NCBI GenBank assembly: GCA_947650285.1
Contig: CANTFL010000490.1
Coordinates: 36,301-100,300, forward strand
Reading direction: 5' to 3'
DNA from: Hyaloperonospora brassicae
Lineage: Eukaryota; Oomycota; Peronosporomycetes; Peronosporales; Peronosporaceae
Length of the DNA stretch: 64,000 nucleotides
This document shows positions 23,201 to 35,900 of this stretch, one piece after another. The notes below the pieces were generated by a model, which was not told the origin of the DNA, made no database searches, and saw only the letters and a list, made by a program, of their open reading frames with translations. Position numbers and translations under genes: made by a program. The number at the start of each line of letters is the position of its first letter. Positions within the stretch are counted from its first letter, which is position 1.

Positions 23201-26200
23201 TGTCGGCGGCCAATGTGTCGGTGCCTTAAGTGGTGGGCCGCAAGTGTCGGCGACTCAAGTGTCGGTGACTTAAGATTCGGCGACTCGGGTATCGGCGATC
23301 GGGTGCTGGAGACTCAAGTGTCGGTGACTCGAATGCTGGCGACTCCAGTGTCGGAGACTCAAGTGACGGCGACTCGGATGTCGGCAGCTGAGAGATTGAC
23401 GACCCGGGTATTTACGATCGGGTGCCGGTGACTTGGGTGTCGGTGGCATTAGTGCCGGTGCCTGAAGTGTCGGCGACGTAAGTGTCGGTGACTCGAGTGC
23501 TGCCGTCTCAAGTGGTCGGCGACTCGGATGTCGGCAGCTGAGAGATTGGCGACCCGGGTATTTACGATCGGATGCCGTTGACCTGGGTTTCGGCGGCGCA
23601 AGTGTCGGTGCCTCAAGTATCGGTGACCTAATTGTCAGTGCCCAATTATCGGTGACGTAAGTGTCGGATACGTAAATGTAGGCGATCGGATGCTGGTTAC
23701 TCGGGTGTCGGCGACTCAAACTACGGCGACTCGAGTGCCAGCACCTCAAGTTTCGGCGACTCAGGTGTCGGCAACTGAGGTATCGGCTACTCTAGCGTCA
23801 GCGACTCAAGTGTTGGCGTGTCTGTGTCGGCGACTCGAGTGACGGCGACTCGAGCGACGGTGAATAGAGTGCTGGCGTCTCAAGTGTCGGTGACTGGAGT
23901 ATCGGCGATGGGGTGTCGGTGACTCGGGTGTCGGCGGCCAAGGTATCGGTGCCTTAAGTGGTGGGTCGCAAGTGTCGGCGACTCAAGTGTCGGTGACTGG
24001 AGTATCGGCGACTCGGGTATCGGCGATCGGGTGCTGGAGACTCAAGTGTCGGCGACTCAAGTGTCGGTGACTTAAGATTCGGCGACTCGGGTATCGGCGA
24101 TCGGGTGCTGGAGACTCAAGTGTCGGTGACTCGAATGCTAGCGACTCCAGTGTCGGCGACTCAAGTGACGGCGACTCGGATGTCGGCAGATGAGTGACGG
24201 CGACTCGAGTATTTACGATCGAGTGCCGGTGACTTTGGTGTCGGCGGCATTAGTGCCGGTGCCTGAAGTGTCGGCGACGTAAGTGTCGTTGACTCGAGTG
24301 CTGCCGTCTCAAGTGGTCGTCGGCTCGGATGTCGATGGCTGAGAGATCGTCGACTCGGGTATCTACGATCGGGTGCCGTTGACTTGGGTTTCGGCGGAGC
24401 AAGTGTCGGTGACTCAAGTATCGGTGACCTAAGTGTCAGTGCCCAATTATCGGTGACGTAAGTGTCGGATACGTAAGTGTAGGCGATCGGATGCTGGTTA
24501 CTCGGGTGTCGGCGACTCAAACTACGGCGACTCGAGTGCCAGCACCTCAAGTTTCGGCGACTCAGGTGTCGGCAACTGAGGTATCGGCTACTCTAGCGTC
24601 AGCGACTCAAGTGTTGGCGAGTCTGTGTCGGCGACTCGAGTGACGGCGACTCGAGCGACGGTGACTAGAGTGCTGACGTCTCAAGTGTCGGTGACTGGAG
24701 TATCGGCGATGGGGTGCCGGTGACTCGGGTGTCGGCGGCCAATGTGTCGGTGCCTTAAGTGGTGGGCCGCAAGTGTCGGCGACTCAAGTGTCGGTGACTT
24801 AAGATTCGGCGACTCGGGTATCGGCGATCGGGTGCTGGAGACTCAAGTGTCGGTGACTCGAATGCTGGCGACTCCAGTGTCGGCGACTCAAGTGACGGCG
24901 ACTCGGATGTCGGCAGCTGAGAGATTGACGACCCGGGTATTTACGATCGGGTGCCGGTGACTTGGGTGTCGGTGGCATTAGTGCCGGTGCCTGAAGTGTC
25001 GGCGACGTAAGTGTCGGTGACTCGAGTGCTGCCGTCTCAAGGGGTCGGCGACTCGGATGTCGGCAGCTGAGAGATTGGCGACCCGGGTATTTACGATCGG
25101 ATGCCGTTGACCTGGGTTTCGGCGGCGCAAGTGTCGGTGCCTCAAGTATCGGTGACCTAATTGTCAGTGCCCAATTATCGGTGACGTAAGTGTCGGATAC
25201 GTAAATGTAGGCGATCGGATGCTGGTTACTCGGGTGTCGGCGACTCAAACTACGGCGACTCGAGTGCCAGCACCTCAAGTTTCGGCGACTCAGGTGTCGG
25301 CAACTGAGGTATCGGCTACTCTAGCGTCAGCGACTCAAGTGTCGGCAAGTCTGTGTCGGCGACTCGAGTGACGGCGACTCGAGCGACGGTGACTAGAGTG
25401 CTGGCGTCTCAAGTGTCGGTGACTGGAGTATCGGCGATGGGGTGTCGGTGACTCGGGTGTCGGCGGCCAAGGTATCGGTGCCTTAAGTGGTGGGTCGCAA
25501 GTGTCGGCGACTCAAGTGTCGGTGACTTAAGATTCGGCGACTCGGGTATCGGCGATCGGGTGCTGGAGACTCAAGTGTCGGTGACTCGAATGCTGGCGAC
25601 TCCAGTGTCGGCGACTCAAGTGACGGCGACTCGGATGTCGGCAGCTGAGAGATTGACGACCCGGGTATTTACGATCGAGTGCCGGTGACTTGGGTGTCGG
25701 TGGCATTAGTGCCGGTGCCTGAAGTGTCGGCGACGTAAGTGTCGGTGACTCGAGTGCTGCCGTCTCAAGTGGTCGGCGGCTCGGATGTCGATGGCTGAGA
25801 GATCGGCGACTCGGGTATCTACGATCGGGTGCCGTCGACTTGGGTTTCGGCGGCGCAAGTGTCGGTGCCTCAAGTATCGGTGACCTAATTGTCAGTGCCC
25901 AATTATCGGTGACGTAAGTGTCGGATACGTAAGTGTAGGCGATCGGATGCTGGTTACTCGGGTGTCGGCGACTCAAACTACGGCGACTCGAGTGCCAGCA
26001 CCTCAAGTTTCGGCGACTCAGGTGTCGGCAACTGAGGTATCGGCTACTCTAGCGTCAGCGACTCAAGTGTTGGCGTGTCTGTGTCGGCGACTCGAGTGAC
26101 GGCGACTCGAGCGACGGTGAATAGAGTGCTGGCGTCTCAAGTGTCGGTGACTGGAGTATCGGCGATGGGGTGTCGGTGACTCGGGTGTCGGCGGCCAAGG

Positions 26201-29200
26201 TATCGGTGCCTTAAGTGGTGGGTCGCAAGTGTCGGCGACTCAAGTGTCGGTGACTTAAGATTCGGCGACTCGGGTATCGGCGATCGGGTGCTGGAGACTC
26301 AAGTGTCGGCGACTCAAGTGTCGGTGACTTAAGATTCGGCGACTCGGGTATCGGCGATCGGGTGCTGGAGACTCAAGTGTCGGTGACTCGAATGCTAGCG
26401 ACTCCAGTGTCGGCGACTCAAGTGACGGCGACTCGGATGTCGGCAGCTGAGAGATTGGCGACCCGGGTATTTACGATCGGGTGCCGGTGACTTGGGTGTC
26501 GGCGGCATTAGTGCCGGTGCCTGAAGTGTCGGCGACGTAAGTGTCGGTGACTCGAGTGCTGCCGTCTCAAGTGGTCGGCGACTCGGATGTCGGCAGCTGA
26601 GAGATCGCGACTCGGGTATCTACGATCGGGTGCCGTTGACCTGGGTTTCGGCGGCGCAAGTGTCGGTGCCTCAAGTATCGGTGACCTAATTGTCAGTGCC
26701 CAATTATCGGTGACGTAAGTGTCGGATACGTAAGTGTAGGCGATCGGATGCTGGTTACTCGGGTGTCGGCGACTCAAACTACGGCGACTCGAGTGCCAGC
26801 ACCTCAAGTTTCGGCGACTCAGGTGTCGGCAACTGAGGTATCGGCTACTCTAGCGTCAGCGACTCAAGTGTCGGCGAGTCTGTGTCGGCGAGTCTGTGTC
26901 GGCGACTCGAGTGACGGCGACTTGAGCGACGGTGACTAGAGTGCTGGCGTCTCAAGTGTCGGTGACTGGAGTATCGGCGATGGGGTGTCGGTGACTCGGG
27001 TGTCGGCGGCCAAGGTATCGGTGCCTTAAGTGGTGGGTCGCAAGTGTCGGCGACTCAAGTGTCGGTGACTTAAGATTCGGCGACTCGGGTATCGGCGATC
27101 GGGTGCTGGAGACTCAAGTGTCGGCGACTCAAGTGTCGGTGACTTAAGATTCGGCGACTCGGGTATCGGCGATCGGGTGCTGGAGACTCAAGTGTCGGTG
27201 ACTCGAATGCTAGCGACTCCAGTGTCGGCGACTCAAGTGACGGCGACTCGGATGTCGGCAGCTGAGAGATTGGCGACCCGGGTATTTACGATCGGGTGCC
27301 GGTGACTTGGGTGCCGGCGGCATTAGTGCCGGTGCCTGAAGTGTCGGCGACGTAAGTGTCGTTGACTCGAGTGCTGCCGTCTCAAGTGGTCGTCGGCTCG
27401 GATGTCGATGGCTGAGAGATCGTCGACTCGGGTATCTACGATCGGGTGCCATTGACTTGGGTTTCGGCGGCGCAAGTGTCGGTGCCTCAAGTATCGGTGA
27501 CCTAATTGTCAGTGCCCAAATATCGGTGACGTAAGTGTCGGATACGTAAGTGTCGGTGACGTAAGTGTTGGTGACGTAAGTGTCGGATACGTAAGTATAC
27601 GCGATCGGATGCTGGTTACTTGGGTGTCGGCGACTCAAACTACGGCGACTCGATTGCCAGCACCTCAAGTTTCGGCGACTCGGGTGTCGGCGGCTGAGGT
27701 ATCGGCTACTCTAGCGTCAGCGACTCAATCTGTGTCGACGACTCGAGTGACGGCGACTCGAGCGACGGTGACTAGAGTGCTGGCGTCTCAAGTGTCGGTG
27801 ACTGGAGTATCGGCGATGGGGTGTCGGTGACTCGGGTGTCGGCGGCCAAGGTATCGGTGCCTTAAGTGGTGGGCCGCAAGTGTCGGCGACTCAAGTGTCG
27901 GTGACTTAAGATTCGGCGACTCGGGTATCGGCGATCGGGTGCTGGAGACTCAAGTGTCGGTGACTCGAATGCTGGCGACTCCAGTGTCGGCGACTCAAGT
28001 GACGGCGACTCGGATGTCGGCAGCTGAGAGATTGGCGACCCGGGTATTTACGATCGGGTGCCGGTGACTTGGGTGTCGGCGGCATTAGTGCCGGTGCCTG
28101 AAGTGTCGGCGACGTAAGTGTTGGTGACTCGAGTGCTGCCGTCTCAAGTGGTCGGCGGCTTGGATGTCGATGGCTGAGAGATCGGCGACTCGGGTATCTA
28201 CGATCGGGTGCCGTTGACTTGGGTTTCGGCGGAGCAAGTGTCGGTGACTCAAGTATCGGTGACCTAAGTGTCAGTGCCCAATTATCGGTGACGTAAGTGT
28301 AGGATACGTAAGTGTAGGATACGTAAGTGTCGGATACGTAAGTGTAGGCGATCGGATGCTGGTTACTCGGGTGTCGGCGATTTAAACTGCGGCGACTCGA
28401 GTACCAGCACTTCAAGTTTCGGCGACTCGGGTGTCGGCGGCTGAGGTATCGGCTACTCTAGCGTCAGCGACTCAAGTGTCGGCAAGTCTGTGTCGGCGAC
28501 TCGAGTGACGGCGACTCGAGCGACGGTGAATAGAGTGCTGGCGTCTCAAGTGTCGGTGACTGGAGTATCGGCGATGGGGTGTCGGTGACTCGGGTGTCGG
28601 CGGCCGAGGTATCGGTGCCTTAAGTGGTGGGCCGCAAGTGTCGGCGACTCAAGTGTCGGTGACTTAAGATTCGGCGACTCGGGTATCGGCGATCGGGTGC
28701 TGGAGACTCAAGTGTCGGTGACTCGAATGCTGGAGACTCCAGTGTCGGAGACTTAAGTGACGGCGACTCGGATGTCGGCAGCTGAGAGATTGACGACCCG
28801 GGTATTTACGATCGAGTGCCGGTGACTTGGGTGTCGGTGGCATTAGTGCCGGTGCCTGAAGTGTCGGCGACGTAAGTGTCGGTGACTCGAGTGCTGCCGT
28901 CTCAAGTGGTCGGCGGCTCGGATGTCGATGGCTGAGAGATCGCGACTCGGGTATCTACGATCGGGTGCCATTGACTTGGGTTTCGGCGGCGCAAGTGTCG
29001 GTGCCTCAAGTATCGGTGACCTAATTGTCAGTGCCCAAATATCGGTGACGTAAGTGTCGGATACGTAAGTGTAGGCGATCGGATGCTGGTTACTCGGGTG
29101 TCGGCGACTCAAACTACGGCGACTCGAGTGCCAGCACCTCAAGTTTCGGCGACTCGGGTGTCGGCAACTGAGGTATCGGCTACTCTAGCGTCAGCGACTC

Positions 29201-31318
29201 AAGTGTCGGCGAGTCTGTGTCGGCGACTCGAGTGACGGCGACTCGAGCGACGGTGACTTAAGATTCGGCGACTCGGGTATCGGCGATCGGGTGCTGGAGA
29301 CTCAAGTGTCGGTGCCTTAAGTGGTGGGTCGCAAGTGTCGGTGACTCGAATGCTGGAGACTATAGTGTCGGCGACTCAAGTGACGGCGACTCGGATGTCG
29401 GCAGCTGAGAGATTGACGACCCGGGTATTTACGATCGGGTGCCGGTGACTTGGGTGTCGGCGGCATTAGTGCCGGTGCCTGAAGTGTCGGCGACGTAAGT
29501 GTCGGTGACTCGAGTGCTGCCGTCTCAAGTGGTCGTCGGCTCGGATGTCGATGGCTGAGAGATCGGCGACTCGGGTATCTACGATCGGGTGCCGTTGACT
29601 TGGGTTTCGGCGGAGCAAGTGTCGGTGCCTCAAGTATCGGTGACCTAAGTGTCAGTGCCCAATTATCGGTGACGTAAGTGTCGGTGATGTAAGTATCGGA
29701 TACGTAAGTGTCGGATACGTAAGTGTAGGCGATCGGATGCTGGTTACTCGGGTGTCGGCGATTTAAACTGCGGCGACTCGAGTACCAGCACTTCAAGTTT
29801 CGGCGACTCGGGTGTCGGCGGCTGAGGTATCGGCTACTCTAGCGTCAGCGACTCAAGTGTCGGCAAGTCTGTGTCAGAGACTCAAGTGTCGGCGACTGAT
29901 GCGTCGATGACCCAAGTGTTGGCGGCTTATGTGTCATCGATTTGGGTGACGGCGACTCCAGTGTCAATGACGCAAGCCTTGGCGACTTAAGTGACGAGGA
30001 ATCGGGTCTCGTCGTTTCAAGTATCGATGACTTAAGTGTCGGGGACTCAAGTGTAGACGGATCGATTTTCATCGGCATAAGTCTCAGCGACAAGGGTGCC
30101 GACGACTCAAGTGTCGGCGGCTTGGGTATGAGTGACTCAAGTGTCGACGACTTACGTGAGGCAATTCGAGTGTCGGCGACTCGGGTGTCGGCGGCTGAAA
30201 TATCGGTTACTCTAGTGTCAGCGACACAAGTGTCGGCTACTCAAGTTTCGGCTACTCGGGTATTGGTGACTCGAGTATCGGCGATCGGGAGACAATGAAT
30301 CGGGTGTCGGTGACTCGAGTGTTGGTGTCTTAAGTGGTCGGCGACTCGGGTGTCGGCGGCTGAGGGATAGGCGACTCGGGTGTCGGCGGCTGAGGGATAG
30401 GCGACTCGGGTGTCGGTGACTCGAGTGTTGGTGTCTTAAGTGGTCGGCGACTCGGGTGTCGGCGGCTGAGGGATAGGCGACTCGGGTGTCGGCGACAGAA
30501 GATTCGATTACTCAAGTGTTGACGTTAGGTGATGAAAACACGAGTGACTACAGCTGAAGTGTCGGCGCCTTAAGTGTTGGTGACTCAAATGATGAAAATA
30601 TGAGAGTTGGCGGCTCAAGTGTAGGTTACTCTAGTGTCAGCGACTCATGTCTTGTCGGCTCAAGTGTCACAGACTCGGACGTTGGCGACTCAAGTGTCGG
30701 AGCCTTAAGTGTTGACGACTCGGGGGTCGGAGACTCGTGTGTCGGCAACTTAAGTATAGGCGACTCGGAAGTCGGCTACTAGGGTGTCGAGGACTCGAGT
30801 GTCGGCGACTCGGGTATCATCGAATCGGGTACCGGCGACTCGGGTTTCGGTGGCTCAAGTGTCGGTGACTCGAGTGGCGCCGTCATAAGTATCGGCAACT
30901 CGGGTGTCGGCGACTCTATTGTCGTTGAATCAAGTGTCGGTGACTTTAGTCCTGGCTACGGAACAAATCGACGTCTCAAGTGTCGTCGATGAGAGTGTCG
31001 GCATCTCGAGTATTGGCAACTCGAGTGTCAGCAACTCTGACATCGGCTACCTAAGTGTCGGTGGTTTAATTTTTGATGACTTAAGTGGTCGGCGTCCCAA
31101 GTGTTGGCGACTCGGGTGTCGGCGACTCGATTGTCCGCGACCTAAGTGTCGGGAACTCAGCTGATGGCTACTATAGTGTCGGCGAATCACGTGTCGGTGA
31201 CTCGGGTGTCGACAACCCGAGTACAGGCGACTCAAGCGACATAGACTCAAGTTTCTCTGACTCGGGTGTCGGCTACTTGAGTGTCGACGACCATGTGTCG
31301 TTGACTCACGTGTAGGCG

Positions 31319-31323
31319 ACGCA
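31319..31323. repeat. Target-site duplication, left (ACGCA)
   Basis: The five bases before the LTR start are ACGCA, the same as those after the right LTR at 39,310-39,314. A 5-bp duplication is usual for Ty3/gypsy integrase. Confidence 0.9.
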
Positions 31324-31714
31324 TGTAACGGGGCAGCCCGTTACATGAAATTGTCACTTTAAGGAAAGTGACAATAAAGAATATAAAGATGGATATTCTT
31401 TAAAACAATATCACCAAAGTGGTGATATTAAAGGGTCGACCAAAGGGTCTGTTCATTGGTTGATATCGTGATGATATCAACCCACCAATCGCCGCAAGAC
31501 GCGCGCAATGAGTGGTGACGAGACGTCACCATACATGCAGTTATATTAGTATAATTGAATCAAGTCAAACGAAGAGACAGTAGTTTAAAGACTTAATTTA
31601 TTAATATAACAGTTCTACTTTTACCCTACCTACGCTTCCTCGCTTGCCACGTGTACGTCTGTCGGGGCACTCAAAACCCTTGCGTTAAGTTACGCAAGGG
31701 TGTGCCCCGTTACA
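31324..31714 (+). repeat. 5' LTR (391 bp)
   Basis: It starts TGTAACGGGGCA and ends TGCCCCGTTACA, a perfect 12-bp terminal inverted repeat. At least six perfect hairpins fill it: 31,324-31,345, 31,351-31,374, 31,376-31,401, 31,407-31,429, 31,460-31,480 and 31,677-31,700, with arms of 8-10 nt. The only difference I see from the 3' LTR is a C/T change near 31,560. Transcription presumably starts inside the LTR, but I could not place a promoter with confidence. Confidence 0.95.
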
Positions 31715-31716
31715 CC

Positions 31717-31730
31717 TGGTAGCACTTTGT
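31717..31730 (+). promoter_or_regulatory. Primer binding site
   Basis: TGGTAGCACTTTG begins 2 nt after the LTR. The first 8 nt match the complement of an initiator Met tRNA 3' end (ending in CCA). The exact tRNA could not be checked. Confidence 0.65.
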
Positions 31731-31886
31731 AGTCCTTCCAAGGACCACAGCATCCAACATGAACATGTTGGATGACGAAGAACACCTTTCACGCCACGCG
31801 TGAAGGGTTTACCCACTTGAGCGACATCGAATGGGGTGCGGTAGAACGAATGAGTTCTACCGTAGGCGAGTTCGTCCATTAGCGCC

Positions 31887-32914
31887 ATGTTGGAGTTTCT
31901 GGACAGAGACCAACAACATGCCGCTATAGCCAAGTTCATTCAAAATGAACTTGTCGCCGAAAGGGAGAAAGTAGCCTTGCTTCACCAGCAAGGCTCTCAA
32001 CAGGCCGAGCAGTTGAGAGAACTCGGTGCTCAACAGACAGAGCTGTTGAGACAGCAGCAATTCCATGCTGCTGTGGGCGGGACGGCGCATGCGCGTCGTC
32101 CCGAAGTCATGAAAGTCGACATCTCCAAGTACAGTGGAGTCCCGGAGGACTCCCTGTTACTATGGTTTGTCGAACTCGACAGAGCCCTAAGGGCTCGTCG
32201 CGTGAAGATGAGCAAATGAAACTCACATTTGCTCAGACCCACTTGGCAGGGCGTGCCAAAACTTGGTCCCTGGGACTCGAGAGTAGCGACCCAAATGTGT
32301 TTAGGTCGCTAGATGACTTCAAGTCCCGGCTCAGACAAACGTTTGAGCCGCCACGTGCTAAGTTCAGGGCTCGCTCAGAGCTCCTGAAACTCAAGCAGGG
32401 TAAGCGTGATGTGCACGCTTACGCACAACATATACGACTCCTTGTGAGTAGTATAACTGCCAACCCAGTCCATGAACACACGTTGATTACGGTGTTCATG
32501 CAAGGGCTCGCAGAAGGGCCCGTCAGGAGCCACCTGTTCCGCCTTGAGCTGAATACGCTTGAAGAAGCGATATCAGCCGCGGAACAGGAAGACTTTAGCA
32601 TGAGACAGGCTCATGCTAGCTCAAACTCTTACCGTCCACCGAGACGACAAGAGATCGGAGGTCCAGAACCAATGGACCTCTGCTATGTTGAGAGCGAGAG
32701 ACCTCGCTCTACAAACAACAAGCGATTGCAGAGGTGCAATCGCTGTCAGAAGTTAGGGCACTACGCACACGAGTGTAGTGCTCCACGCCCAGTACCAAAC
32801 AGTACTGAGAGAAATGGACGACCTTTTGCCAGAAAGGGCAATGGGCGTGGGTCCAGCGCTGTTGCGAAGCCGCAACAGCGAGACGGACCATCAAAAAATG
32901 GTCGGGGTCAGTAG
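31887..32914 (+). CDS. gag polyprotein (one frameshift)
   Basis: Gag forms the retroelement particle and packages its RNA. The ATG at 31,887 opens a Gln/Glu-rich, probably coiled-coil N-terminus. The retrotransposon gag core follows (LAGRAKTWSLGLE through VHAYAQHIRLLVSS), then a perfect CCHC zinc knuckle, CNRCQKLGHYAHEC, at 32,735-32,776 and a basic tail ending at 32,914. The first frame stops at 32,219; the second carries the rest. Copy 1 reads across this point, and the alignment suggests one base is missing at about 32,200 (after the codons for RRV). Pol begins 51 bp downstream in a different frame. Domain calls are firm; whether the shift is real, an assembly error or a recoding site is open. 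Confidence 0.88.
32735..32776 (+). other. CCHC zinc knuckle of gag
   Basis: CX2CX4HX4C spacing, binding nucleic acid in the nucleocapsid part of gag. In copy 1 the same site has lost its histidine. Confidence 0.9.
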
Positions 32915-32964
32915 GGGCGGAGCGCCCTACTGATCCAGCAACCTCAAGAGAATTTGCAAATCTC

Positions 32965-35900
32965 TTGACGAAAGTTGCTCCAGATACACAATCGTTGTGT
33001 GTCTCTGCACCTGGTGATGACATTTCGCTCATCACCTTGAAGTTGGAAGCGACAAATGATTTGTCGCTTCGTGCCGTAGTAGACTGTGGGGCGTCGAACA
33101 ACTTTGTTCGTCGCCAGTCACTAGAGGGTCGTAGGCTCAAGTTCGTTGAGGGCGACATTCCCCTCACGAGGATGACGGTGCGCCTTGCAACAGGCGCATC
33201 GATAACCGTTGAGAAACGTGTAGTCGGAATCCACTACACGTTAGAGGGCGAGCAGTACGATGATGACTTCATCGTACTAGATCTGGATGACAAATTTGAT
33301 GTCATCCTGGGATTACCTTGGCTCAGAAAGTACGATCCAAGAGTGAGCTGGCAGCATCGATTCGTGAAGATGCCTGCTGCTTGTTCATCAGATGGCCATC
33401 TGATGAACATCTTGGAGCGTCCACAAGCGTGTGGATGTTCTGCGAGTGAGTGCGATGGCCTGACTTGCGGTACGGTCGTTAGCACGACTGCACAAGATCA
33501 CAGTGTAGTTGATCACTACACTGTGGAGCAAGCTCCCGGCGGCTGTACAGAAGTACAGGCTGCGCCGAAGGTCCACCACTCGAATAAGTCGAGTGGACCG
33601 GGACATGGATGCATGCCTAGCGGGCAGCATCTTAGAAGAAAGAAGTCTGTTGCCCCCAAGGGGCAACATGGACATCCTAGGTCGACTGGAGAGTCGACCG
33701 TAGAGGATCGGTTCCTGACTGTGGTTGCACAGCCACAGTCGGAAGACTTCGAGGGAATAAGTCCCCACGTACTTGAGGAAGGAATTCCTCAAGAGTCGCT
33801 TGCTGATAGATTAGGCCCTCAGCAACCTGTGGAAGCAAGTTCCCAGGAAGAAACCGAGACGTTGAACGTCTTGGTTAATGACGGATCAAGCGTAGGCGCT
33901 TATACGCTTGATCTGATTGTGCCTCCGAAGTTGACTTCGGAGATAACTCAGTTGCCAACGCTAGAACCGAAACGGTTCTTGCGTGATCTGCGTAGTGGAA
34001 AAGTCAAGCAGATCTGCATACTCGTCACAGAGGACGAGTATGTGACCGACATTCGGTCGGCAACAGTATTTGCTGAGAACGAACGGGCTCTCAGCAGCTC
34101 ATCGATGGACGAAAGTGTCCTCGATGAGAAGACTCGGATTGAGCGATACGCGTCCCAATCCTGGGAGTCACTTCATACAAATCCTTTGTATAAGGATTTG
34201 ATCGAATTCAGTGATGTGTTCCCTGAATCCGTACCTTGCGAGTTGCCTAAGGACAAAGGCACTCGACACGAGATCGAGCTCAAACCGGGCTCGAAATACT
34301 GTGTCATGAAGCAGTGGCCACTGCCTTGTGAACAAGTACTGGCGATCGACAAGTTCTTTGCCGATCGCTTAGCAGCGGGCCATGTGAGGGAATCAACATC
34401 CCCTCACAGCTCTCCGACCTTCTGTGTGCGAAAGGCCACAGGAGGGTGGCGGATAGTGCACGCATTCAACAAGTTGAATGCTGCAACGGTACCGGCTCAG
34501 ACGCCGATACCGAGGAAGGACGTAATCATAGATGGTATGTCAAAGAGTACCATCTTTTCGTCCATGGATCTGATGGATGGATTCTATCAGATCCTGATGC
34601 GTGAGCGGGACGTCCCGTTCACGGCAGTGAGTACCCCCAGCGGGATGCTGTGGGAGTGGCTAGTGATGCCACAGGGGCTGAGTAATGCCCCTGCAACATT
34701 CAACAGATGTGTAACAAATCTGTTGAGACCGGTGCGATACTTCGCACCGAGTTACTTCGACGATGTGTTCGTCCATAGCCGGGCTATGGACGGAAAGACG
34801 GACGTTGGAGTTCACAGAACTCACGTTCGTCAGGTTCTTCAACTTATGCGCAAGCATAAGTTGTACGCCAACCTCAAGAAGTGTATATTCGCGGCTAGCG
34901 AAATACCACTTCTTGGGTGCATCGTGGGTAAACACGGCGTACGCCCTGATCCCGAAAAGATAAAGGCGATCACCGACTGGCCAGTGCCAGTCGATGTCAA
35001 GGGACTAAGGAAGTTCCTTGGTCTTGCGGCGTACTTGCACAAGTACTCGCGCAACTACGCCGAGATGACTGTTCATCTTTCTTGCTTGCTCAAGAAAAAT
35101 GTCAAGTGGTCATGGAACGCTGAGTGCCAGCGTTCCTTTGAAGGTATCAAGCGGAGCTTGATGCAATCGCCGATCTTGGCGATTGCAGATCAGGACAGAC
35201 CATTTCATGTGGTCTGTGACGCCAGCGATTTCGCAATCGGCTGTGCGTTAATGCAGTTCGATGCAGATGGCGCGGAGCGCGTCATCTGTTATCAGTCGCG
35301 TCAGCTGCAAGCAGCTGAGCGTAATTACCCAGTGCATGACAAGGAACTCCTTGCCATGAAATACACACTGGCTAAGTTTTGCGTCTATCTCTTGGGAGAT
35401 AGACCGTTCATCGTCTATACGGACCATGCGTCATTACGCACGGCCGTAAACAGCCCACACCTCTCGCAAAGAATGGCGAGGTGGCTGTCTTTCTTCGCGG
35501 AGTATAACTTCTCCGTGGAGTATAAACCGGGACGACTCAATGTCGTCGCGGATGCTCTTTCGCGCCGGCCCGATTTCGAGCCGGACGCACAATCCAACAG
35601 TGAGGATAAGCCCACTGTTGCGACACTGTCAGTCAGTGTCCCGTCGTCAAGTTTACTTGACGACGTACGAAAGGCATACGCGGAAGATAAGGATCTTCTG
35701 CGATTGATGGATCATCTGGTGAATCCATCCAGTAAATCCATGAGGGATTTACCGGCTTTGTACCGATCCTCATCGGATCGGTATAGTACACGCAACGGAT
35801 TGCTGTACTATACAGCTGTTGCCGACGACACGCCTCGTGTCGTCGTACCCGCTTATCATGATTTGCGGTTGCGCATCATGTACGAGTGTCACGATGCCCC

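Larger units (their letters stand above)
13212..31323. repeat. 18-kb satellite array, 15-bp monomer with higher-order repeats
   Basis: The array consists of monomers of mostly 15 bp close to GTGTCGGCGACTCAA, with some 14-bp and compound units. Variant monomers recur in a fixed order, giving a higher-order repeat. The marker GGTGGGYCGCAAGTG recurs about twenty times, mostly 715-890 bp apart (for example near 14,280, 14,996, 19,303, 20,044, 20,935, 21,749, 22,507), or roughly 49 monomers per unit. The ends, about 13,212-14,100 and 29,880-31,323, hold diverged monomers without this order. Because 15 is a multiple of 3, several frames are open for 60-170 codons and spell pentapeptide repeats such as VSATQ, VGDSS (plus) and LSRRH, ESPTL (minus). 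I treat these as by-products, not genes. Confidence 0.93.

Noticed and set aside
13212..31323. CRISPR-like array
   Set aside because: Monomers are 15 bp with no spacers of constant length and no unique inserts; this is a satellite in a eukaryotic setting.
13212..31323. Centromere
   Set aside because: A satellite with nested retroelements is suggestive, but nothing in sequence alone shows centromere function.
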